NCBI GenBank assembly: GCA_020634415.1
Contig: JACKBT010000062.1
Coordinates: forward strand, 1 to 20,094
Length of the DNA: 20,094 nucleotides
DNA from: Ardenticatenaceae bacterium
Lineage (GTDB): Bacteria > Chloroflexota > Anaerolineae > Promineifilales > Promineifilaceae
Direction: 5' to 3'
In this document: piece by piece, positions 14,254 to 20,094 of the stretch
Position numbering within the stretch: position 1 is the stretch's first letter
Layout: every line of letters starts with the position of its first letter
Position numbers and translations under genes: made by a program
The notes under the pieces: model-generated
The model's database searches: none
Told to the model about the DNA's origin: nothing
The model's input: the letters and a program-made list of their open reading frames with translations, nothing else

Positions 14254-14345
14254 CTTTACCGAAAAAAGTACGCGGACGAACGCGGATTCCCTCTGGAACC
14301 TTTGCGCCTTTGCGTGAGCTTTTTTCGTCAGACGCACCAATAAAG
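14254..14345. other. Non-family spacer with short internal repeats before the SUMF1-like gene
   Basis: This 92-bp stretch contains two direct copies of ACGCGGA (14270-14276, 14280-14286) and a tandem pair of CCTTTGCG (14299-14306, 14307-14314). It can be read in frame with the next gene from an ATGA overlap at 14250, but the resulting residues resemble nothing in the FGE family. I read it as a degenerate intergenic repeat rather than coding sequence. Confidence 0.4.
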
Positions 14346-15161
14346 ATGGATGATTTCTGCCATATCCCCGCTGGGCCATTCATCTATGGGCCGGAGCTTT
14401 GCTTCGAGCGGCTGGCCCAATGCCGCCCTCTCAAGCCCCAACAAACAGTGGAACTACCTGAATTTTGGCTGGCGAAATACCCTGTCACCTATCGTCAATG
14501 GCGTGATTTTTTGGAGGCGACGGGGCATGAGTGGAACGGCCGTTGGTATCGTGTTGTGCGCGGCTGGCGCGGCACATTCTTACGTGCCTATGCGCCTTGT
14601 GCTGCCTACCCTGACGGCCATGATAACTTGCCCATCGTGGATGTGACCCAGGCCGATGCTTACGCTTATTGTGCCTGGCTGGCGGCCAAGCTGGATCGTC
14701 CAGTGACGCTGCCGACAGAGTGGCAGTGGGAAAAGGCTGCGCGGGGTGTAGACGGCCGTATCTACCCCTGGGGCCATGAAAAACCACGCCCCGACATTCA
14801 ATGGCAGCGTACTTTCCCTGTGGGGCCAGAGACTTACCTCTTTACGTTGTTGACAAAGCCACGCCGCGAATGGGCACGAGCAGGCTGGTATTGGCGTAAT
14901 GGGTATCCGCTGCCGGTGGGGGCATTGCCGCAAAATGTGTCGCCTTTGGGCTGTGTAGATATGAGCGGCAATATTTGGGAGTGGACATCCAGTTTGTACA
15001 ATCCCGCATTGCCAGATTTTCATGTTGTCAAAGGTGGCTCGTGGGGATATACCATTCATCATGCCCAATGCAATGTTCGCAGTGCGTGCAGTGTGACGAC
15101 ACCCAGTTGTGATTATCACGCGCAGGGTACGGGCTTCCGAGTGATGATTGAAGGTGGATGA
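14346..15161 (+). CDS. Formylglycine-generating-enzyme/SUMF1-fold protein
   Basis: A 271-residue protein from ATG 14346, giving MDDFCHIPAGPFIYG, the normal beginning of this family. Further hallmarks are PVTYRQWRDFLEA, PIVDVTQADAYAYCAWL, LPTEWQWEKAARG, YPWG, NVSPLGCVDMSGNIWEWTSS, VVKGGSW and GTGFRV. The fold hosts formylglycine-generating enzymes and many other sulfatase-modifying or hydroxylating relatives. The catalytic Cys pair of true FGE is not clearly kept: a Cys lies at the first position, but the second is shifted by one (CNVRSAC), so classic FGE activity is uncertain. Alternative starts are ATG 14250 (ATGA overlap with the upstream stop) and 14223; both add unrelated N-terminal sequence. 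The stop overlaps the next start. Co-transcription with nucleotidyltransferase genes on both sides suggests a shared modification pathway. Confidence 0.8.
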   Translation: MDDFCHIPAGPFIYGPELCFERLAQCRPLKPQQTVELPEFWLAKYPVTYRQWRDFLEATGHEWNGRWYRVVRGWRGTFLRAYAPCAAYPDGHDNLPIVDVTQADAYAYCAWLAAKLDRPVTLPTEWQWEKAARGVDGRIYPWGHEKPRPDIQWQRTFPVGPETYLFTLLTKPRREWARAGWYWRNGYPLPVGALPQNVSPLGCVDMSGNIWEWTSSLYNPALPDFHVVKGGSWGYTIHHAQCNVRSACSVTTPSCDYHAQGTGFRVMIEGG

Positions 15162-16357
15162 TGAACTTATTGCAACGGCCGTCTCTCCCTCCTGAACGTC
15201 TGGCAGTGATTACCAATACGCTGGCAGCTTGGCTGCCGACAGCGGCGGATGGAACGGCCGTTGCCGGTTGGAATCTGGCTGATTGGGAGGCAGCAGCCTG
15301 GGTGGTGTATTGGCAAAATGCGCTGCCCTGGCTGGTGCAGCACATTCAGCAAACTGGGGTCATCGTACCGGAAACTGTTTACACCCAGCTTTTGCAGATT
15401 GAAGCTGGCAGCCGTGAACGCACTCGCTTGATGTTGGATGGCTGCCTGGAATTGCTGGTAGCCTTCGACGAGGCTGGCATTGAGGCTGTGCCCTTTAAGG
15501 GTGCGGTGTTGGCTCCGTTGTATTATGAAGATCCCTTGTTACGGCCGTTAGCCGATTTGGACATTCTCATTCACAAAAAAGATTTGGCCCAAGCACGCCA
15601 AATCATTAGGCAGAAGGGGTACTATCATTACTCGCGTTCAGCGGAAGATGAAGTCTATTTGCGTGGAGAACGCAAAAGCAATATTTGGGCGCCGGATAAT
15701 GTGCACCCTGTCGAACTGCATTTTACGCTGCGTGAGGAGTATGCAGGGATTGGTTACAACCTGGCCGAGGCGATGTGGCGGCAGAGTGAGCAACGGCCGT
15801 TTTGGCGCAATCAGTCAGCCTCTGTGCCTCATGTCGCTATGCTACTCCATCACGTCTGTGCCCATGCCACCAGTGATTGGCTCATACAGCGTGGTCGTTT
15901 GATGCAGATTGATGATATTCGCCGTTTGGCGGGCTGTATGACAGCCCAGGATTGGCAGGATTTGGCGACGGCCGTTCCCGCCCACGCCGCTCGTTTTGTT
16001 TACCCCGCCTTGGCTTTTACTCTCAAATACACCTCTCTCCCCATACCGGAATCCGTGCTGAATTCCTTGCGCCAAAACTGCCCGCCCGCCTTGCTGGCCT
16101 GGATTGAACAGACCGAATTGGCTGATGCCTCAGAATCCAACCCCATAAATCGCAGCGGCATCGGCTTTGATCTGGCGCGGCGACTGGCATTATCGCGGGC
16201 AGATGAAGCTCGATTTTGGCTGCGTTCTTTTTTCCCGCGCCGCTGGAACTTGAGCAAGCGGTATCCGCGTCTCGTAGCCACGCCGTTTTGGCCCCTCAGT
16301 TATGTGCTGCTTAATGGAGACCGCGTGTGGCATCTGGTGAAGAAGAAGCTGACTTGA
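15158..16357 (+). CDS. Nucleotidyltransferase_5 family protein 2
   Basis: A 399-residue protein. PFKGAVLAPLYYEDPLLRP followed by LADLDILIHK (about 112-140) carries the Lys-Gly pair (K114, G115) and the DxD (D133, D135). VHPVELHFTLREE further on matches the family's next conserved strand. Alignment with the proteins at 11150 and 17607 is clear around these motifs and weak elsewhere, so these are old paralogues rather than recent copies. The ATG at 15158 overlaps the upstream TGA (ATGA); a second ATG lies at 15161. The 3' end overlaps the convergent flippase gene by 47 bp. The substrate is unknown; peptide or glycan nucleotidylation are both possible. Confidence 0.82.
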   Translation: MMNLLQRPSLPPERLAVITNTLAAWLPTAADGTAVAGWNLADWEAAAWVVYWQNALPWLVQHIQQTGVIVPETVYTQLLQIEAGSRERTRLMLDGCLELLVAFDEAGIEAVPFKGAVLAPLYYEDPLLRPLADLDILIHKKDLAQARQIIRQKGYYHYSRSAEDEVYLRGERKSNIWAPDNVHPVELHFTLREEYAGIGYNLAEAMWRQSEQRPFWRNQSASVPHVAMLLHHVCAHATSDWLIQRGRLMQIDDIRRLAGCMTAQDWQDLATAVPAHAARFVYPALAFTLKYTSLPIPESVLNSLRQNCPPALLAWIEQTELADASESNPINRSGIGFDLARRLALSRADEARFWLRSFFPRRWNLSKRYPRLVATPFWPLSYVLLNGDRVWHLVKKKLT

Positions 16358-17603
16358 GCAACGGCCGTAACCACAACAAATAAAGCAACAAACCACCTAT
16401 GGCCGTTAGCCATCCTGACGCAGCAAAGATAAGGACAAAATTGGCTGCGCTCCCATGAAATTGGTTGAACAAGAGAATTTGGGTCACAGCCATGATAGTG
16501 AGCCAACCGACAAAAGGCAAGGGGCGCGTTGCCAAATAAAAGTTGAGCCAGACGGCCGTTAAGCTAAAACCCAACATGGCGATGCCCATGCCCAACAAAA
16601 GGGAATCTGCGCTGCTGTAAGCGGCCCCAAATGTCCAGCGAATGATGATGTTGCCCAGGGTGGCGTAGACGATAGTGAAGAGCAAGATAGGGAGCATGGT
16701 GACAACGGCCGTTTGCAGCAATAGTTTGTCTGGCAGTTGGCCCTGAGCCACTTTGGCCACCACTCGCGGATACATAACGACGATGACAGCGGCAGGCAAT
16801 AGAGACAAGACGCGGCGCAGCAAAACGGCCGTGGCGTAAGACCCGGCGATTTCCGGCGCAAACAGCCGATTCACCCAAATCAAATCCACATTGAGCAGGC
16901 TCATATAAGCCATGAAGGCCACAAAGGCACTGACAATCAGTTGGGTTGAATGGTGGAACTGGGGTGGCAAAGTTGGGGCTGACTGCCACATATGGCGACC
17001 AGCAGCGACCAACCCAAACAGCAAAGCCACCAATCCGCCTACAGGCAAAGCCACCACCGCGCCCATCAGACCTAACCGGAGCAGGGTAACAAGGACGATG
17101 GCGCAGGCCAGGCGAGCCAGGGCATTGGCTAAGCGTGTGCCACCAAAGGCCATGAATTGGTGGCGGCCTTGCAGGAGGCCAGCAATGACGGGCCGGGTGG
17201 TAGCCAGGAAGAGGACGAAGGTGGTGAGGCTAACGGCCGTTGGTGGTACTTTGAGCCACACCGCGATTGGTTGTCGTAACAGCCAGGCTATCAGCCACAA
17301 AGCAAGACCCACAAGGGCACTACGTCTGCCATAAAACTGGAAGATGGCAAGGATATTGTCGGCCGTATCAGGCAGTTCCAGGGCTTCGGCAGTGTAGCGA
17401 GCAACGACGGGCTGTAAAACAGCAAAGGCGGTGAGGAGGATGAGAACGGCCGTATTAATGGTTTGGATAATGGCAAAATCACCAGGCAGCAGCACCCGCG
17501 CCAGATAGATGTGGAAGCCATAATCTATCAGGTTGGTCAGGCCATCAACGCCGGTCAGGAAGCCAGTTTGCCAGGCTGCGGGTCGCAGAAGGATGTGACG
17601 CAA
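16311..17603 (-). CDS. Wzx/MATE-like oligosaccharide flippase
   Basis: A 430-residue, almost wholly hydrophobic protein with about 12 predicted membrane segments and short loops, the build of lipopolysaccharide/O-antigen flippases of the MOP superfamily. The N-terminal IDYGFHIYLARVLLPGDFAIIQTI is typical of that family (usually LARLLGPEDFG). It probably moves a polyprenyl-linked glycan across the membrane, serving the glycosyltransferases in the window. The start is TTG at 17603, three bases after the upstream gene ends, so it is co-transcribed with it. No ABC exporter is present, so this is the only exporter-type gene here. It shares 47 bp with the convergent gene ending at 16357. Confidence 0.85.
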   Translation of the reverse strand: MRHILLRPAAWQTGFLTGVDGLTNLIDYGFHIYLARVLLPGDFAIIQTINTAVLILLTAFAVLQPVVARYTAEALELPDTADNILAIFQFYGRRSALVGLALWLIAWLLRQPIAVWLKVPPTAVSLTTFVLFLATTRPVIAGLLQGRHQFMAFGGTRLANALARLACAIVLVTLLRLGLMGAVVALPVGGLVALLFGLVAAGRHMWQSAPTLPPQFHHSTQLIVSAFVAFMAYMSLLNVDLIWVNRLFAPEIAGSYATAVLLRRVLSLLPAAVIVVMYPRVVAKVAQGQLPDKLLLQTAVVTMLPILLFTIVYATLGNIIIRWTFGAAYSSADSLLLGMGIAMLGFSLTAVWLNFYLATRPLPFVGWLTIMAVTQILLFNQFHGSAANFVLIFAASGWLTAIGGLLLYLLWLRPLLKSASSSPDATRGLH

Positions 17604-17606
17604 AGA

Positions 17607-18926
17607 CTAGGTTTCTACCTCAAGACGGTTGAAGAGGGATGTGCTGTATTTGAGGCGACGCAGTCGCCAGTAGCGTTCCCAGGTGAAGCGGAAGGTGTCT
17701 ACAGCTACCAGGCTGTATTGCCCCAAAGCGCGTAGGCCATGTTTAACGGCCGTTGCCCCACTACCGGAGCCATAGCGACGCTGCAAAAAATCTTTGCCAG
17801 GAAAGAGATATTCGCTTAAATCGAGCAAACGGATGGGGCGAAGGATGAAAGCACCATTGGTTATAAGGAGAAAGTGCCAGAGGCGGCTGGGCTGTTGGCC
17901 GAGGTGAACGGCCGTTTCATAATCCACCAACTTCTCCATAATGGCCTTTTTCACAGGCCCAGGTGCGGAGACAGGCAGGGCTGCAATGACCCAATCCGGG
18001 ACGGGCGTGTCTAAAAGTTGGTGGCATACAACCAGAACCGCACCTACCATGTCTACTGTACCATAAGCGCGGCATAGCGTAACCAACTCCTGCCAATCTA
18101 GCTCGGCTGTCTGTCTGATCAGTTCAGCCACATCCAAAAAATACATCAACATGCCATCGGCCAATATGATGCGAGCCAGATCGGGGCGATGGAGGACGCT
18201 GGGAAGATAGATGGCGTGTTTGACCAGATGAACGCACAAGGCAATCAGATTATCAGGTACAGCTAAATCTTGGACAGGGGCATCTAGCAGTGTGCCAGGC
18301 GTGGCGCGATCCATTATAGCTTCGTAATCAATCGTCAGGCGGGTAAGGGGATGGTCAAGTGCCCAGTGGATTTCGTACCATAGTTTTAGGTCAGCCGTGC
18401 AGCGCTGCTGGTGCAGGTGGTGGCGTTCGTAATAGGCATCATCCATCAGATTGGGCCAATTTTGGCCGATGCCCATCGCTTCCAGGATGTCTAGGCTGGC
18501 GGACACATCTTTGTGGCGCACGAGGATGTCTATATCGCCGCCGGGGCGCATAGCGGGATCACCGTAGGTGTTGATAGAGACGGACAACCCTTTGAGTACG
18601 GCCGTTTCAATGCCCTGTTCTGCGGCTCGCTGCAAATAATCGTGCAAGGAATCACCCATGATGGCGGCGTTTTGGGCGAATTTGTCGGCTCCATTTTGCA
18701 AGATGTCGCGGGCTTCTTGGGGCAGGTGAGGGAGATGGTGTACGGCCGTTAGCACCTGACACAGCAATGTCCCCATACGATTAAATTGTCCCATCTTGGC
18801 TATCCGCTGCCAATCCAAATTTGGCAAAAGTAGAGTCGGAGATGGCTGACGCCAGACACGGGCACAGTGCCAAAGAAAGGTTTCTTCAGAAGTAAGATCT
18901 GCAAACATTTTTACTTCACTCGTCAT
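17607..18926 (-). CDS. Nucleotidyltransferase_5 family protein 3
   Basis: A 439-residue protein with the clearest family signature of the three: ETAVLKGLSVSINTYGDP, then AMRPGGDIDILVRHKD (K112, G113, D131, D133), including the GDIDILV form. KLWYEIHWALDHPL is the next conserved strand (family form V-E-x-H-W). The fold is a minimal nucleotidyltransferase; the biological reaction is unknown. The start at ATG 18926 overlaps the end of the upstream gene by 11 bp; ATG 18908 is an alternative closer to a weak GAAG. It is followed after 3 bp by the flippase. Together with the two plus-strand paralogues this places three of the family within 8 kb. Confidence 0.85.
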   Translation of the reverse strand: MTSEVKMFADLTSEETFLWHCARVWRQPSPTLLLPNLDWQRIAKMGQFNRMGTLLCQVLTAVHHLPHLPQEARDILQNGADKFAQNAAIMGDSLHDYLQRAAEQGIETAVLKGLSVSINTYGDPAMRPGGDIDILVRHKDVSASLDILEAMGIGQNWPNLMDDAYYERHHLHQQRCTADLKLWYEIHWALDHPLTRLTIDYEAIMDRATPGTLLDAPVQDLAVPDNLIALCVHLVKHAIYLPSVLHRPDLARIILADGMLMYFLDVAELIRQTAELDWQELVTLCRAYGTVDMVGAVLVVCHQLLDTPVPDWVIAALPVSAPGPVKKAIMEKLVDYETAVHLGQQPSRLWHFLLITNGAFILRPIRLLDLSEYLFPGKDFLQRRYGSGSGATAVKHGLRALGQYSLVAVDTFRFTWERYWRLRRLKYSTSLFNRLEVET

Positions 18927-20094
18927 CGCTTCGGGGACAGTTATACGTGTCTGCGGCCATTACGGCAACATTGGCGGGGCAAATGCTCATCTCGACGATG
19001 GCTAAGGACAGGCGCGTGGGATCGTTGACTTTGGCACGATGGGCATCAGGCAGGTCTATAGTAAGTTGGTTAATGGTGTTGGCTTGAAAGAGCGCAGGAT
19101 CGAGAGGGAGAACGGCCGTTTCGGCAACTAATTTCGGCTGCTGGTGAAATAGATTTTCACCAACTAACTGTCCATTTAAGGAGACGATGGCCCGTTGGCT
19201 GCCAAAAGCAGAGGCACGGATGATCAAGGTAGAGGGGGTGGCGGGAACGGCCGTTAGCCGAAAATAGACCTCAATCTGGTCACATTGGGTGGTACGATAG
19301 GGGGCGCGGTCATTGTCCACTGGCTCCCAGCCCACAAACAGGGCTGGCAGTTGTGCCTGATTGGGTTGAGAAGCCAACAGCCCATAACTGGTCGCTGCTG
19401 GATCAAAGACTAATGGTGAGCCTAAGGGATAAGTTGTTAGAGGTGATTGTTGCACCAAAATGGCTTGCGCTCTAGCGGCATCAAGCTGGCACAACATCCG
19501 ATTGCTGGCTAGAAATTGGGGATAGTGCCAGTTGAACAGGTCGCCATGTGTTGGGGTAAAGGGCGGGACGGGGTATTCCTGTGTGACTTCGTTCCAGAGG
19601 ATGGTGCTGTAGTTGTATAAGCCTTGATAGCTGTGGATGAAAACGGCCGTTAGCCCTAATGCCAAATATAAAAGCAGCCATTGCTGTCGTGAGCGTGGGG
19701 CTAAAACTGTTTGCGCCTCAGACCACAGCCAAACTATCAATAAGGTCAGTGGCAGCATTAATTCCGTAAGGATGCGCGGGCCGAAGGAATCACCTCCCCA
19801 CCAGATGGTGCCACGTGAGGCGACGTAGAGGTGCAAACCTAACCAAAGAAGACAAAGCCAGAGCAACGGCCGTAACCACACATGCTTTCTCACGAACCAA
19901 AGACTTGGCAAAATCAGCAAAAAAAAGGGGCTGAACACGAACAGCCCTCGTGCTGGGCTAAACAGATGCCCATATAACGCCAGCCACAACGGGCTGCGTT
20001 CAATTTGCAGGCGGGCGGTGCTGTAATAAATGGGCAGCCAGGTGCCAAATTCATGATGTGACCAAAGGAGAAATAAGGCGAGAAGGGCGGCAGC
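18916..20094 (-). CDS. Multi-pass membrane protein, GT-C glycosyltransferase-like, N-terminus beyond window
   Basis: The frame is open to the right edge without a stop, so the N-terminal part lies outside; 392 residues are visible. The first half is hydrophobic with several membrane segments and contains GHLFSPARGLFVFSPFFLL, a pattern common in large bacterial membrane glycosyltransferase-like proteins. The second half (about 220 residues) is soluble and beta-rich, with SLNGQLVGENLF and LTIDLPDAHRA, perhaps a carbohydrate-binding-like domain outside the cell. It heads a minus-strand operon with nucleotidyltransferase 3 and the flippase, overlapping the former. The catalytic first loop is not visible, so enzyme activity is inferred only from the general build. 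Confidence 0.65.
   Translation of the reverse strand, partial: AAALLALFLLWSHHEFGTWLPIYYSTARLQIERSPLWLALYGHLFSPARGLFVFSPFFLLILPSLWFVRKHVWLRPLLWLCLLWLGLHLYVASRGTIWWGGDSFGPRILTELMLPLTLLIVWLWSEAQTVLAPRSRQQWLLLYLALGLTAVFIHSYQGLYNYSTILWNEVTQEYPVPPFTPTHGDLFNWHYPQFLASNRMLCQLDAARAQAILVQQSPLTTYPLGSPLVFDPAATSYGLLASQPNQAQLPALFVGWEPVDNDRAPYRTTQCDQIEVYFRLTAVPATPSTLIIRASAFGSQRAIVSLNGQLVGENLFHQQPKLVAETAVLPLDPALFQANTINQLTIDLPDAHRAKVNDPTRLSLAIVEMSICPANVAVMAADTYNCPRSDDE

Larger units (their letters stand above)
572..19873. repeat. Dispersed palindrome family AACGGCCGTT (core ACGGCCGT), about 60 copies
   Basis: Reading line by line I find about 60 ACGGCCGT cores, most extended to AACGGCCGTT. Examples are 755-764, 1649-1658, 2724-2733, 2889-2898, 3297-3306, 3456-3465, 11010-11019 and 11025-11034. 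A random 20-kb sequence of this composition should hold less than one. Copies lie inside genes on both strands, read as Thr-Ala-Val, Asn-Gly-Arg or Arg-Pro depending on frame, and a few lie between genes. The behaviour resembles HIP1 (GCGATCGC) of cyanobacteria: a short, genome-wide palindrome under unknown selection. Confidence 0.9.

Noticed and set aside
14580..15119. Minus-strand open frame of 179 codons opposite the SUMF1-like gene
   Set aside because: The plus strand carries all family motifs here; the minus translation has no recognisable domain.
572..19873. CRISPR array made by the repeated palindrome
   Set aside because: Spacing is irregular, most copies lie within coding sequence and the repeat is only 8-10 bp.

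Overview
The window is about 20.1 kb of moderately GC-rich, densely coded bacterial DNA with no tRNA, rRNA, CRISPR array or intact insertion sequence that I can see. Gene content suggests an environmental bacterium. A Chloroflexota (Anaerolineae-like) source would fit: a DUF5693-type protein, GT-C membrane glycosyltransferases, several nucleotidyltransferase_5 proteins, few strong Shine-Dalgarno sites and frequent TTG/GTG starts. That is an inference from gene style, not a proven taxonomy. The most striking base-level feature is a palindrome, AACGGCCGTT with core ACGGCCGT. I count about 60 core copies by eye, in genes on both strands, roughly one per 330 bp, where fewer than one is expected by chance.

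Layout, left to right. Minus strand 1-2359: a partial endonuclease/exonuclease/phosphatase-type protein translationally coupled (TTGA) to an upstream class II asparagine synthase. Plus 2404-3900: a GT-C membrane glycosyltransferase. Minus 4014-4945: a lasso-type B2 leader peptidase and a PqqD-like recognition protein (B1) with an insertion. Plus 4977-5936 and minus 6045-7082: two different HPr-kinase-like P-loop proteins. Two related hairpin elements with 13-bp terminal inverted repeats fill the two convergent junctions at 3.9 and 5.9 kb. Plus 7111-10775: a processive-type GT2, a UDP-galactopyranose-mutase-like flavoprotein and a second GT2, tightly packed. Then comes the only large intergenic region, 10776-11149. 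Plus 11150-16357: nucleotidyltransferase_5 protein, DUF5693-like protein with a His-rich tract, FGE/SUMF1-fold protein, second nucleotidyltransferase_5 protein. Minus 16311-20094: a Wzx-like flippase, a third nucleotidyltransferase_5 protein and the C-terminal part of another membrane glycosyltransferase-like protein.

How it fits together. One theme is surface glycan synthesis (GT2s, GT-C proteins, mutase-like flavoprotein, flippase). The other is a ribosomally made peptide pathway of the lasso/paeninodin type: recognition protein, leader peptidase, AsnB-fold enzyme, HPr-kinase-like tailoring kinases and nucleotidyltransferases. The expected missing piece, the precursor peptide, appears to be a 21-codon gene at 10926-10991 in the intergenic region. 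It has the strongest Shine-Dalgarno site I found here, a perfect TATAAT upstream, and a leader that matches the lasso leader pattern YxxPxLxxxGxxxxxT in spacing (Y2, P5, I7, T17). Only the Gly is replaced, by Pro. After the predicted leader only Ser-Ser-His remains before the stop, far too short for a lasso ring. The locus may therefore make an extremely short, Ser-modified peptide, or carry a broken precursor whose in-frame continuation runs on to 11123. This is the best candidate for something undescribed.
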